From positions 58,483 through 122,482 of the forward strand of contig JABDPB010000135.1 in the NCBI GenBank assembly GCA_013042995.1: a stretch of DNA of 64,000 nucleotides, in the 5' to 3' direction. This DNA comes from Ignavibacteriaceae bacterium. Its GTDB lineage: Bacteria > Bacteroidota > Ignavibacteria > Ignavibacteriales > Ignavibacteriaceae. Below the pieces are notes generated by a model that searched no databases, was not told the DNA's origin, and worked only from the letters and a program-made list of their open reading frames with translations. How positions within the stretch are numbered: position 1 is the first letter of the stretch; the number at the start of each line of letters is the position of its first letter. Both the position numbers and the translations under genes were made by a program. Shown one piece after another: positions 48,308 to 57,963 of this stretch.

Positions 48308-49064
48308 ATATTAGTTTAACATCCTCAAGAAAAGGAAATTTTTCCCTCACTTCATTAACATAATTTTTATTCAAATCAACTTGAATTAATTTCTCTTCAT
48401 TTTCAACAGAAATTAATTCTTTTCCCATTGGATCAAATACACTGCTGAAACCATTGTAGTGTAATTTTGGATCATCACCTACCCTGTTTACTGCTGCAAT
48501 GTAACATTGGTTTTCAGTCGCACGTGCTTTGAGTAAGGTTCGCCAGTGTTCAACTCTAGTATCAGGCCAATTGGCGATGTTAATAATTATGTGTGCACGT
48601 TTCTTTCCATATTTTCTAAAAATTTCTGGGAAGCGAAGATCGTAACAAATCGTTAAACCAATTTTCCATTTTCTTATTTTACTTAATGCGGGTCTAGCAC
48701 CGGCACTGTATTGTTTTTCTTCTCCTGAATAAGAAAACGGATGTACTTTTCTGTATAGCTTTAGAAATTTGCCATCCGGTTTTATATGAATAAGAGTGTT
48801 GTAATACCTTTCTTTTCTTTTTTCAACAATACCCGCCATTACATTTGTTTTTTTATCCAACGCCAGTTCAGAAAAAAATCTAAAGCTAGCACCCCCTATT
48901 CCCTCCCCTATTTTTTGGGGCTCCATCGAAAACCCTGTTAAACTCATTTCAGGAAAAATTAACAACTCGCAAGATTCTGTATCTCCGATCAATTCAAGAA
49001 TTTTTTTCTTGTTTGCTTCTTTATCTTCCCAGACAGGATTGTATTGTACTAAAGCTATTTTCAT
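48306..49064 (-). CDS. carbon-nitrogen hydrolase (nitrilase superfamily, omega-amidase-like)
   Basis: 252 residues with the full Glu-Lys-Cys triad: Glu39 (FPEMSLTGFS), Lys106 (YRKVHPFSYS) and Cys140 (TICYDLRFPE). Length and the motif context match the Nit2/YafV omega-amidase branch, which hydrolyses 2-oxoglutaramate/2-oxosuccinamate in metabolite repair; substrate is inferred. It stands alone between the katG terminator and the divergent asd gene (66 bp). Confidence 0.88.
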   Translation of the reverse strand: MKIALVQYNPVWEDKEANKKKILELIGDTESCELLIFPEMSLTGFSMEPQKIGEGIGGASFRFFSELALDKKTNVMAGIVEKRKERYYNTLIHIKPDGKFLKLYRKVHPFSYSGEEKQYSAGARPALSKIRKWKIGLTICYDLRFPEIFRKYGKKRAHIIINIANWPDTRVEHWRTLLKARATENQCYIAAVNRVGDDPKLHYNGFSSVFDPMGKELISVENEEKLIQVDLNKNYVNEVREKFPFLEDVKLI

Positions 49065-49130
49065 AGGTAAGGAAATTCAATATTTATTATCTTAGACCGT
49101 TAAAAATAATAAATATTCATTGAATAAGAT

Positions 49131-50180
49131 TTGAAATCATTAAAAGAAAAAATAGCCGTTGCAGTTTTGGGTGCTACAGGCAGCGTAGGGCAAAAGTTTA
49201 TCGAGATGCTTGCAGATCATCCCTGGTTTGAAATTAGGGAGCTTTGTGCATCGGATAAATCAGCGGGGAAAGAATATCAAGATGCTGTTGATTGGTTCCT
49301 CTCTTCAACACTACCAAGTTCTGTAAAAAAAATAGTTGTCAAAAGATGTGAACCAAACTTAAAATCAAAAGTTGTTTTTTCCGGGTTGGATTCAAGTGTG
49401 GCTGGTAAAATTGAAACAGAATTTGCAAAAGAAGGATACACGGTTATTTCAAACTCAAAAAACCATAGAATGGATAATGATGTTCCTCTCTTAATACCAG
49501 AAGTAAATCCCGATCATCTTACATTAATTAAAAAACAGAATTACGGCAGTGGCTGCATAGTTACAAATCCTAACTGTTCCGTTATTGGATTAGTAATCGC
49601 ACTTAAACCGCTTGCAGATAAGTTTGGATTAGAAGCTGCAAATGTTTCAACAATGCAGGCAATATCCGGTGCAGGACATCCGCGTGTCGCAAACCTAGAT
49701 ATTGAAGATAATGTAATTCCTCTTATTAAAGGAGAGGAAGATAAGGTGGAAACTGAACCTTTAAAAATTTTAGGCACAATTAAAAATGAAATATTGGAAT
49801 TTGAAAATTTCAAAATAAGTGCTCAGTGCAACAGAGTTAATGTATCTGATGGTCATACAGAATGTGTTCAAATTAAATTAAAGAGAAAAGCTACTAAACA
49901 AGATTTAATTGAAGCCTGGCAAAATTTTTCATCATTACCACAGGAATTAAATCTTCCGTCTGCGCCTTATAAACCAATTCACTATTTAAATGAAGAAAAA
50001 CTGCCTCAACCCAAATATCAAAGATCCGCCGACAAGGGCATGGCAGTTTCTGTTGGCAGATTAAGAGAAGATCCGCTCTTTGATTTCAAATTTGTTGTAC
50101 TTTCTCACAACACAGTACGCGGTGCCGCGGGCGGTGCAATTCTATGTGCAGAATTGATGAAAGCTCAAGGGATTATTTAG
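49131..50180 (+). CDS. asd: aspartate-semialdehyde dehydrogenase
   Basis: 349 residues from a TTG start (no ATG fits the conserved N-terminus). NADP site VLGATGSVGQKF at the front and active-site Cys149 in TNPNCSVIG. Length and the motif CIVTNPNCSVIGLVIALKPL match the archaeal/fungal-type ASADH branch rather than the classical bacterial one. It reduces aspartyl phosphate to aspartate semialdehyde for lysine, threonine, methionine and diaminopimelate synthesis. A single-gene unit. Confidence 0.93.
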   Translation: MKSLKEKIAVAVLGATGSVGQKFIEMLADHPWFEIRELCASDKSAGKEYQDAVDWFLSSTLPSSVKKIVVKRCEPNLKSKVVFSGLDSSVAGKIETEFAKEGYTVISNSKNHRMDNDVPLLIPEVNPDHLTLIKKQNYGSGCIVTNPNCSVIGLVIALKPLADKFGLEAANVSTMQAISGAGHPRVANLDIEDNVIPLIKGEEDKVETEPLKILGTIKNEILEFENFKISAQCNRVNVSDGHTECVQIKLKRKATKQDLIEAWQNFSSLPQELNLPSAPYKPIHYLNEEKLPQPKYQRSADKGMAVSVGRLREDPLFDFKFVVLSHNTVRGAAGGAILCAELMKAQGII

Positions 50181-50295
50181 TCTTGACTCATTTTTCCTTC
50201 TAAATTACATCGAAAATCACTCGTTTTTAAGCTATATTTAGCAGTCATTTTAAGATAAACTTTTCATATTTAGAATTTGTTTTTCAAAGAAACGA

Positions 50296-51735
50296 ATGGT
50301 GTCTAAAGTAAAAAATATTGATTTTAAAATTTTCGATTCGCTACCGGATATGTATTTTCTTTTAAACATGAAAGGAGAAATTTACACATTCAATAAAGCG
50401 GCCAGCCAATCATTGAACTTGAAAGAAAATGATACTTCATTAAAATTCATTGATTTGTTCGCACTCCGTGATAAGGGAAAAGTAAACGAAAAGTTCCTGG
50501 AATGTCTTTCAAAAAATACCATAACTAATTTAGAAACAAGATTTTATGCGAATGAGAAATTTATCAATATTAGGCTTTCTTTCTCATTGCCTGAAACAAT
50601 TAATAACGAGCAGACAAGTTTTGTAATTGCCACTGCCCGAGATATAACGACAGAAAAAAATATATTGATTGATCTGCAGAGGTTTTTTAATATCGTCGAA
50701 AATAGCATAAACCCAGTGCAGATTACAGATTTAAACGGTAAAATGATTTATGTTAATCCTGCATTTGAAATAGCAAGCGGCTATAGTAAAGCTGAATTAA
50801 TTGGGGAAAATCCACGAATATTTGGCAGCAGTAAACAGCCGAAAGCTTTTTGGGATAAAATGTGGAATACCGTTTCTTCCGGTAAAGCATGGTTTGGAGA
50901 AGTTGAGGATACAAAGAAAAACGGACAGCCATACTACTCGCAGCTTTTAATCTCACCAATGATCGATAACGACGGCAAGATAAGCGGATACTTTGGAATA
51001 CATAGGGATATGAGTGAGAAAAAAACTCTTGAACAACATCTGATTCAAACACAGAAGATGGAAAGTATTGGAACACTTGCCGCCGGTATTGCGCATGAAG
51101 TTGGAAATCCGCTTGCATCAATTTCGGCTTTAGTACAAGTTGCACAGCGTAACACAAAAGATGAATTTGTTTTAGAAAAGTTAGGTTTAGTTAAAAGTCA
51201 GGTGACTCGTATTTCAAAAATTATAAGGGATCTAGTTGACTTCTCTCGCCCATCAAACTTTGAACTGCAAAAAATGGATATCAACCAAAGTATTAAAGAA
51301 TCGGTGGAAATAACAACTGTAGGAACAAAAGCGAAAGATATTAAATTTGAATTGAATTTGAGTAATGATTTACCTTCAATGCCGCTAGTTTCCGATCAGT
51401 TGGAACAGGTGTTTGTGAATGTTCTATTAAATGCCGTTGATGCGATGAACGAAATAAAGGACGAAGACCACAAGAAAATAATTAGAGTTGAATCCGGCGT
51501 GGTTGATGATATGGTTAGCATAAAATTTTCAGATACCGGACCTGGAATTAAAGAAGAAAACTTGAATAAAGTTTTTGAGCCGTTCTTTACTACAAAAAAA
51601 CAAGGTATAGGTACCGGGTTAGGTCTTTGGGTAAGCTATGGAATTATTAAAAGTTTTCATGGTAATGTAAAAGTTAAAAGTGAAAATGGAAAAGGAACAA
51701 CATTCGTTATTGAATTGCCATTAAATAAAACATAA
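50296..51735 (+). CDS. soluble PAS-PAS histidine kinase (NtrB-like)
   Basis: 479 residues with no membrane segment. PAS domains lie at about 10-120 and 130-245 (VQITDLNGKMIYVNPAFEIA). The dimerisation/phosphoacceptor motif has His267 (GIAHEVGNPLASI). The ATPase domain has the N box (NVLLNAVDAMNE), G1 (DTGPGI), F box (FEPFFTTK) and G2 (GIGTGLGLWVS). It is 12 bp upstream of the NtrC-type regulator, clearly its partner. The input is cytoplasmic and could be redox or a small ligand. Confidence 0.93.
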   Translation: MVSKVKNIDFKIFDSLPDMYFLLNMKGEIYTFNKAASQSLNLKENDTSLKFIDLFALRDKGKVNEKFLECLSKNTITNLETRFYANEKFINIRLSFSLPETINNEQTSFVIATARDITTEKNILIDLQRFFNIVENSINPVQITDLNGKMIYVNPAFEIASGYSKAELIGENPRIFGSSKQPKAFWDKMWNTVSSGKAWFGEVEDTKKNGQPYYSQLLISPMIDNDGKISGYFGIHRDMSEKKTLEQHLIQTQKMESIGTLAAGIAHEVGNPLASISALVQVAQRNTKDEFVLEKLGLVKSQVTRISKIIRDLVDFSRPSNFELQKMDINQSIKESVEITTVGTKAKDIKFELNLSNDLPSMPLVSDQLEQVFVNVLLNAVDAMNEIKDEDHKKIIRVESGVVDDMVSIKFSDTGPGIKEENLNKVFEPFFTTKKQGIGTGLGLWVSYGIIKSFHGNVKVKSENGKGTTFVIELPLNKT

Positions 51736-51747
51736 AGGGTGGTTTAA

Positions 51748-53103
51748 ATGCCTAAAAAGATATTAGTAGTTGATGATGAAGATATAATTCGTGAATCGCT
51801 TTCATACACTTTACGAAATGAAAATTACGAAGTTGATGAAGCGTCTAACGGAAAAGGTGCATACACAAAATTAAAGGAGTCCTCGTACGATCTTGTTATT
51901 ACAGATATTGAAATGCCGGAGATGAAAGGCACTGAACTTTTAAAAGAAATGAGCGCGATGAATCTTCAAACTTCATCAATTGTAATTACGGCTTACGGTT
52001 CTTTGGAAACCGCAATTTCAGCTTTACGCAGCGGTGCAAGTGATTATATTTTAAAACCTGTTGAGTTTGATGAATTAATTATAAAAGTAAAACGTCTTTT
52101 TGAAGTAAGAGAACTTCTACTGGAAAACAGGGTTTTACGTAAAGAATTGCAGCGTGAGTATAACTACAACAACATTATAGGAAAAAGTAATGCAATCACG
52201 CAAGTTTTTGATATAATAAAAGCAGTTGCCGATACAGACAGCACTGTGCTAATTGCAGGAAACAGCGGTACAGGTAAAGAACTTGTTGCAAAAGCACTTC
52301 ATTATAATTCGCACAGAAAACACAAACCATTTATAGCCGTAAACTGCGGAGCTATATCAGAAAATTTGATTGAGAGTGAATTGTTCGGGCATAAAAAAGG
52401 AGCATTTACTGGAGCAATAACAGATAAAGAAGGATATATGAAGGCAGCGGAGGGTGGAACACTCTTTTTAGATGAGATAAGTGAAATGCCCCCGCAGCTC
52501 CAGGTTAAATTACTTCGTGCTGTGCAGGAAAAAGAATTTACCCCTGTTGGCACCACAATCAGCATACCTATCAACATAAGGTTTATTGCATCAACTAATA
52601 GAAATTTAGAGGAGCTTGTCAACGAAGGAAAATTCAGAGAAGATTTGTACTACAGGCTAAATGTAATTGAAATAAAACTGCCTTCACTTAAAGAAAGAGA
52701 AGGTGATATTCCTCTACTTGCAGACTACTTTCTAGATGTTTACCGTAAACAGATGAACAAACAAATAAAAGGTATTTCCAACGATGCAATGCGTGCACTA
52801 ATGAATCACGAATGGAGAGGTGAAGTAAGAGAACTTGAAAACATAATTGAAAGAGCTGTAATTTTTTGTAAAGATGAATTTATTACCATTAATGATTTGC
52901 CATCACATTTTAGAGCTGATGGTGATCAGACAAGTTTTTCTGTTTCAGGTTCACTTGATGATTCGGTAAAAAGATTTGAAAAGGAAATAATAACCCGTGC
53001 TCTGGAAACAAATGAATTTAATAAAGAAAAAACTGCGGATACACTTCAAGTCGGTTTATCAACTTTGTACCGCAAAATGAAAGAATTAAACATTCAAATC
53101 TGA
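51748..53103 (+). CDS. NtrC-family sigma54-dependent response regulator
   Basis: 451 residues: receiver domain with phosphoacceptor Asp53 (ITDIEMPEMKG), AAA+ domain with Walker A GNSGTGKE, intact GAFTGA loop (KKGAFTGAITDKEG), Walker B GTLFLDEISEMPPQLQ, and a Fis-type helix-turn-helix at the end (FNKEKTADTLQVGLSTLYRK). The intact GAFTGA means it can activate sigma54 polymerase. The cytochrome module starts 300 bp downstream on the same strand and is a candidate target, but I did not find a convincing -24/-12 site. Confidence 0.94.
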   Translation: MPKKILVVDDEDIIRESLSYTLRNENYEVDEASNGKGAYTKLKESSYDLVITDIEMPEMKGTELLKEMSAMNLQTSSIVITAYGSLETAISALRSGASDYILKPVEFDELIIKVKRLFEVRELLLENRVLRKELQREYNYNNIIGKSNAITQVFDIIKAVADTDSTVLIAGNSGTGKELVAKALHYNSHRKHKPFIAVNCGAISENLIESELFGHKKGAFTGAITDKEGYMKAAEGGTLFLDEISEMPPQLQVKLLRAVQEKEFTPVGTTISIPINIRFIASTNRNLEELVNEGKFREDLYYRLNVIEIKLPSLKEREGDIPLLADYFLDVYRKQMNKQIKGISNDAMRALMNHEWRGEVRELENIIERAVIFCKDEFITINDLPSHFRADGDQTSFSVSGSLDDSVKRFEKEIITRALETNEFNKEKTADTLQVGLSTLYRKMKELNIQI

Positions 53104-53403
53104 TAGAAGATAACATTTTGCGCCTATAAAAATAAACTGGATTTACAGCTTTGAACACAACCAAGATGTTAGTGAAAAAGCTTTAGTTGAGTAAATATTT
53201 TTCCAATTAAATTATTCAGTTTTTTAGCTATTTCTAATTTATGCGAATGCATTACTACAAGTTCCCACCAATGAGAAGAAGATCAAGTGAATATTGCGTT
53301 TTTAATCTAAAAATAATCTTTTCCTGTGGTATCCGATTTGTTTGCAATTAGCAAATGATTCTGTTTATTTATCAATAATTAACAATAGATTAAAGGAACA
53401 AAA
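53104..53403. other. 300-bp intergenic region before the cytochrome module
   Basis: AT-rich with no ORF, strong hairpin or recognised promoter. It ends in a good ribosome site (AAAGGAAC) for the monoheme cytochrome. Its length compared with the tight spacing elsewhere suggests that it carries the promoter and control sites of the cytochrome operon. Confidence 0.4.
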
Positions 53404-53763
53404 ATGAAAAACACTTTTTTCTTCTTGCTCTTCATCTCTGCAATTGTTGCACTTTTTGCATTTGCATTCTCATTTTCACAATCTGATGAAGTAGATGGAC
53501 AGCAGATTTTTACTGATAGCAAATGTATTAAATGCCATTCCGTTGAATCTTTAGAGATTACATCAAAAAAAGATGATGCACTTGATCTTTCAAATGTTGG
53601 TGCTGATAGTGATGCTGAATTCCTGAAAAAATATTTGGTTAAAGAAGAAACTATGAATGACAAAAAACACAAAACAAAATTTAAAGGCTCTGAAGAAGAA
53701 CTTAACACACTAGTTGACTGGCTGCTTACTTTAAAGACAGAAGAAGTTGAAACAGAGGGATAA
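53404..53763 (+). CDS. small monoheme cytochrome c
   Basis: 119 residues with a signal peptide or anchor (FFFLLFISAIVALFAFAFSF) and one heme site (CIKCH) near residue 40, in a QQIFTDSKCIKCHSVESL context typical of class I cytochromes. Met in EETMNDKKHKTKF may be the axial ligand, and the C-terminal helix ELNTLVDWLLTLK is the usual closing helix. It is first in the cytochrome module, 56 bp before the 13-heme gene. It probably acts as a periplasmic single-electron shuttle. Confidence 0.85.
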   Translation: MKNTFFFLLFISAIVALFAFAFSFSQSDEVDGQQIFTDSKCIKCHSVESLEITSKKDDALDLSNVGADSDAEFLKKYLVKEETMNDKKHKTKFKGSEEELNTLVDWLLTLKTEEVETEG

Positions 53764-53819
53764 TTAAAATTAACTTTATCCAGACAACACTTAATGTGAT
53801 AATGACTATTTTAGACTAA

Positions 53820-55976
53820 ATGATTTCTTTTCCTTTTATAAGAAGAACACTAATGACAATATTTGGTGTTCTTTTTTTATTTTTATGGAATATCTCAGCA
53901 CAATCAAATGAAGATTGTTTGATGTGCCATGACGACGATGAATTTACGATGGAGAAAAATGGTAAAACTGTTCCAATTGACGTTGATGAAAAAAAATACA
54001 GCAACTCTAAACATGCAAAGCTAAAGTGCACTTCATGCCACATCAACTTCGATTATGAAGCGATTCCTCACAGCGAAAATTTAATCCCAAAATCTTGCGG
54101 TAACTGTCATCAAAAGCAAATAATAAAACACCTTTTTCATCCCCGACTTCTAAAATCATCCGGTAATGAAAAAAGTAAAGATGTAAATTGTATAAACTGC
54201 CACGATTTCCATTATGCGAAGGATCCAAATGATGTTGGAGGAAAATGGAGTGCTGAAAATTTGGCGACATCTTGTGGTAAGTGCCACATTGAAATCAAAA
54301 AGCAATATCTTTCTTCAGAACATTTTGTTGCTTTTGAAGAAGGTATGCTTGGCGCACCAAACTGCTTACATTGCCATAAAAATCCTGTTGCAAAAGTCCA
54401 CACAGATGAAGATTCTGTAAGTGTAAAAATATCACAGGAAAAATTGTGTTTGTCCTGTCATTTGGATTCACCTGAGGTCCGGGCAAGAACAACACCTTCA
54501 GCAGGTTTTATTACAAGTTACGATAAAAGCGTACACGGGTCTTCCTTAAATTCGGGAAATCACAAAGCTGCAAATTGCGTGGATTGTCATGGCTCACATG
54601 AAGTTTTAAGAGGTACCAGCAAATCACGCACTTCAAGAAAAAATCTACCTAAAACGTGTGGAAATTGTCATAAGGAAATCTCTGTTGAATATTACGAAAG
54701 TATTCATGGGATTGCTTTAAGAAAGGGAATTAAGGAATCACCTACTTGTACTGATTGTCATGGGGAACACAACATTTTAAAGCACGATGACCCCAAATCT
54801 CCTGTAGCTTTTCAGAATTTATCTAGGGAAGTTTGCTCGCCTTGTCATAGTTCAGTAAGACTTTCTCAAAAATACGGCATTGTAAGTGACCGTTATGATA
54901 CATTTTTCGATAGCTACCATGGATTAGCAATTGAGGGTGGTTCTGTTGAAGTTGCAAATTGTGCAAGTTGTCACGGCAACCACGATATTAAACCTTCCTC
55001 CGATTCAACTTCAAGTGTGCATAAAAGCAATTTAGTGGAAACCTGTGGAGGATGTCACCCAGGAGCTAATGAGAATTTTACAATTGGAAAAATCCACATC
55101 ACGCGACAGGATGAAAGCGAACCAATAATATATACTATTGCTACAGCGTACATAATGTTGATCTTTACAATAATTGGTGGAATGTTTATACATAATCTAC
55201 TCGACTTTTTCAGAAAGTCTAAAATTAAAAAGAAGAAACAGAGAGGCTTGATACGCGAAGAGGAATTTGGACACTCGCTTTATTTAAGAATGAATCTGAA
55301 TGAAAGAATTCAGCATGCTTCCCTTGCGATCAGCTTTTTATTATTAGTTGTTACAGGTTTTATGTTAAGCTATCCGAACTCGTGGTGGGTCACACACATA
55401 AGAGATTTAAGCAGTCACGCATTTGAATATAGAAGCTTGCTTCACCGTATTTCTGCTGTGGTTATGGTTGCTGTAAGTTTGTACCATATTTATTATATAT
55501 TCTTTGTACCTCGCGGCAAAGAATTATTAAAAGATTTGCTTCCGCGTTATAAAGATATACGAGATGCAATTGATGTGGCAAAGTTCAATATTGGTATTTC
55601 AAAAGAGAAACCTAAACTGGATAGATTCAGCTACGTTGAAAAAGCTGAATACTGGGCTTTAGTTTGGGGAACAATCGTGATGACTGCAACTGGCATTATT
55701 ATGTGGTTTGATAATACTTTTATGGGACTGTTTACAAAACTCGGATGGGATATCGCAAGAACAATTCATTATTACGAAGCCTGGCTTGCATTTTTAGCAA
55801 TAGTTGTCTGGCATTTCTACTTTGTAATTTTTAATCCGGACGTTTACCCTATGAATTTAGCTTGGTGGACAGGTACAATTTCAGAAGAGGAGATGGCTGA
55901 AGAACATCCTTTGGAATATGAAAAGTTAAAAGAAAAAAATAAAAATTCTGATAACGAAATAAATCAATCAGTATAA
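53820..55976 (+). CDS. 13-heme cytochrome c fused to b-type cytochrome membrane domain (CbcL-like architecture)
   Basis: 718 residues. After a signal peptide (MTIFGVLFLFLWNISAQ) there are 13 CXXCH sites between residues 33 and 413, spaced in cytochrome c7/doubled-CXXCH style (CVDCHGSHEVL, CTDCHGEHNIL, CASCHGNHDI). A helix at about 437-462 leads into a four-helix b domain with candidate heme ligands His499, His542, His556, His650 and His665, as in HydC/FdnI-type subunits. Fusion of a periplasmic multiheme head to a quinol-reactive b domain is known from Geobacter CbcL, with fewer hemes. It should pass electrons between menaquinol and periplasmic hemes. The next gene starts 4 bp on. Confidence 0.9.
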   Translation: MISFPFIRRTLMTIFGVLFLFLWNISAQSNEDCLMCHDDDEFTMEKNGKTVPIDVDEKKYSNSKHAKLKCTSCHINFDYEAIPHSENLIPKSCGNCHQKQIIKHLFHPRLLKSSGNEKSKDVNCINCHDFHYAKDPNDVGGKWSAENLATSCGKCHIEIKKQYLSSEHFVAFEEGMLGAPNCLHCHKNPVAKVHTDEDSVSVKISQEKLCLSCHLDSPEVRARTTPSAGFITSYDKSVHGSSLNSGNHKAANCVDCHGSHEVLRGTSKSRTSRKNLPKTCGNCHKEISVEYYESIHGIALRKGIKESPTCTDCHGEHNILKHDDPKSPVAFQNLSREVCSPCHSSVRLSQKYGIVSDRYDTFFDSYHGLAIEGGSVEVANCASCHGNHDIKPSSDSTSSVHKSNLVETCGGCHPGANENFTIGKIHITRQDESEPIIYTIATAYIMLIFTIIGGMFIHNLLDFFRKSKIKKKKQRGLIREEEFGHSLYLRMNLNERIQHASLAISFLLLVVTGFMLSYPNSWWVTHIRDLSSHAFEYRSLLHRISAVVMVAVSLYHIYYIFFVPRGKELLKDLLPRYKDIRDAIDVAKFNIGISKEKPKLDRFSYVEKAEYWALVWGTIVMTATGIIMWFDNTFMGLFTKLGWDIARTIHYYEAWLAFLAIVVWHFYFVIFNPDVYPMNLAWWTGTISEEEMAEEHPLEYEKLKEKNKNSDNEINQSV

Positions 55977-55980
55977 TTAA

Positions 55981-57963
55981 ATGAATAAAATAATATCACT
56001 ATTGGTTTTTATAATTCTCAGCTTTCCGCAGATTTTTTCACAATCGAATGAAGAATGTTTAATGTGTCACGATGATCCCAGATTTAAAGCAAAAATTAAT
56101 AAAAGGACCGTTTCACTGCATGTAAGTCCAAATTCGTTTACATCATCCGTGCATGGCGATCTAGACTGTGTAGACTGCCATGAAGATATTGACGCTGAAA
56201 ATATTCCGCACAGATCTGAACTAACTAAGGTTGAGTGTGGCGACTGTCACGATGAAGTTCAGGAACTTTATGTTGAATGTTTTCATGGGAAAGCAAAAGA
56301 AAAAGGTGATCCCCTCGCCCCACTCTGCCAGGATTGCCATGGTAACCACGATATTATTCCTGTCAAAGACCATTATTCTGCTGTAGCTCCACTGAAAATC
56401 CCATCTCTTTGTGGAAGATGTCATCGTGAAGGAACCCCTGTTCAACTACAAAGAAATATTCCACAAGATAGAATACTTGAAAATTATTCGCAGAGTATTC
56501 ATGGCGAAGGATTATTGAATAAAGGTTTAGTTGTTTCAGCAACATGTGTTTCATGTCATTCTCCACATCGAATTTTGCCACATACAGATCCACGCTCAAC
56601 AATTTCTCGACAAAATATTGCCTCAACCTGCGCTGTTTGTCACGCAGAAATAGAAACTGTACACAGGCAAATAATTAGAGGAGAGCTTTGGGAAAAGCAG
56701 GCTCATATTTTACCTGCTTGTGTAGATTGCCATCAGCCTCACGAAATACGCAGAGTTTATTACGATTATGGAATGGCTGATAAAGACTGTCTTGAGTGCC
56801 ACGATAATCCAAACATTGTTGCTTCAACCGATGGAAGATCTCTTTTTATAAATTATGAAGAGTTAAAACTTTCTCGACATACAAATATAGCCTGTGGTCA
56901 ATGTCATTCAGAAGTTAATTTATCCAAGCATCGACCATGTGAAACAATTGAAAAGGATGTTGATTGTTCTACATGCCACGAAGAGGTGGGAGTAGAATAC
57001 TCAATAAGTATGCATGGAACTTTAGTTGCAGAAATGGATGAAAATGCTCCAACTTGTAAAGAATGCCATGGAACTCATGGCACGCTGGGCAGACTCAATC
57101 CACAGTCTCCAACATTTGCGATAAACATTCCTAATTTATGCGGCAAATGCCATAGAGAAGGTGAAACTGCTACTGTCAGATATACTGGTACCGAAAAAGA
57201 TATTGTTAACCACTATTCTCAAAGCATACATGGTAAAGGATTATTAAAAAGCGGATTAACTGTTACAGCAACTTGCACAGATTGCCACACTGCGCATAAG
57301 GTATTACCTCATACAAATCCGGAATCAAGTATTAATCATAATAATATTTCAAATACATGTGGAACTTGTCATCATGGTATAGAGGAGCAGTTTGCAAAAA
57401 GCGTACACTCCCCTCTCATTTCAGATACAGATAAAGAGCTGCCGGTATGCTTCGATTGCCACAGTGCTCATGAAATTAAGAGAGCTGATACGGAAGGATT
57501 TAAACTTGAAATTATGACTCAATGTGGAAGATGCCACGAAGAAATCGCAGAAACTTATTTTGATACTTACCACGGTAAAGTTTCACAACTGGGTTACACG
57601 AAAACAGCTAAATGTTACGATTGCCATGGAGCGCACGACATACTTCCAACGATCAATCCTGAATCGAAGCTGAGCAGAGAGAACGTTGTAGAAACATGTA
57701 GAACGTGCCATCCATCAGCAAACCGGCAGTTTGCAGGTTATTTAACTCATGCTACTCATCACGATCCAGATAAATATCCATTTTTATTCTGGGCTTTTTG
57801 GGGAATGACAGGACTTTTAGTCGGTACGTTTATAATTGCTGGTGCTCACACTTTACTTTGGCTGCCAAGATCGCTTGAGTGGAGAAGAAAATTAAAAAAG
57901 ATGAAAAAAGAAAATGATGAAAAATCTGAAATAAATGAAGAAAATATAGAAGAGAAAGAATGA
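55981..57963 (+). CDS. 19-heme cytochrome c with C-terminal membrane anchor and internal duplication
   Basis: 660 residues with signal peptide (LLVFIILSFPQIFS), 19 CXXCH sites from residue 26 to about 577, and one membrane helix near 603-628 followed by a Lys/Glu-rich cytoplasmic tail. Residues about 86-274 and 329-519 are two copies of one block offset by 243 residues (YSQSIHGEGLL against YSQSIHGKGLL; CGRCHREG against CGKCHREG). The first 90 residues are paralogous to those of the 13-heme protein (QSNEECLMCHDD against QSNEDCLMCHDD). It overlaps the free b subunit by 4 bp, so both likely form one complex: a split equivalent of the fused protein upstream. Confidence 0.9.
   Translation: MNKIISLLVFIILSFPQIFSQSNEECLMCHDDPRFKAKINKRTVSLHVSPNSFTSSVHGDLDCVDCHEDIDAENIPHRSELTKVECGDCHDEVQELYVECFHGKAKEKGDPLAPLCQDCHGNHDIIPVKDHYSAVAPLKIPSLCGRCHREGTPVQLQRNIPQDRILENYSQSIHGEGLLNKGLVVSATCVSCHSPHRILPHTDPRSTISRQNIASTCAVCHAEIETVHRQIIRGELWEKQAHILPACVDCHQPHEIRRVYYDYGMADKDCLECHDNPNIVASTDGRSLFINYEELKLSRHTNIACGQCHSEVNLSKHRPCETIEKDVDCSTCHEEVGVEYSISMHGTLVAEMDENAPTCKECHGTHGTLGRLNPQSPTFAINIPNLCGKCHREGETATVRYTGTEKDIVNHYSQSIHGKGLLKSGLTVTATCTDCHTAHKVLPHTNPESSINHNNISNTCGTCHHGIEEQFAKSVHSPLISDTDKELPVCFDCHSAHEIKRADTEGFKLEIMTQCGRCHEEIAETYFDTYHGKVSQLGYTKTAKCYDCHGAHDILPTINPESKLSRENVVETCRTCHPSANRQFAGYLTHATHHDPDKYPFLFWAFWGMTGLLVGTFIIAGAHTLLWLPRSLEWRRKLKKMKKENDEKSEINEENIEEKE
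56236..57537 (+). repeat. two-copy internal duplication within the 19-heme cytochrome gene
   Basis: Copy one runs about 56236-56802 and copy two about 56965-57537, offset by 729 bp (243 codons). Matching blocks keep that exact offset over at least four anchor motifs. Identity is clear in protein but diverged in DNA, so it is an old duplication. Confidence 0.75.

Noticed and set aside
53327-53346. Possible sigma54 promoter upstream of the monoheme cytochrome (TGG...TTTGCA)
   Set aside because: The distance between GG and GC is 14 bases, not 10, so it does not meet the -24/-12 rule.
56278-56290. C-F-H-G near residue 100 of the 19-heme protein as an extra heme site
   Set aside because: It lacks the CXXCH arrangement; only 19 proper sites were counted.
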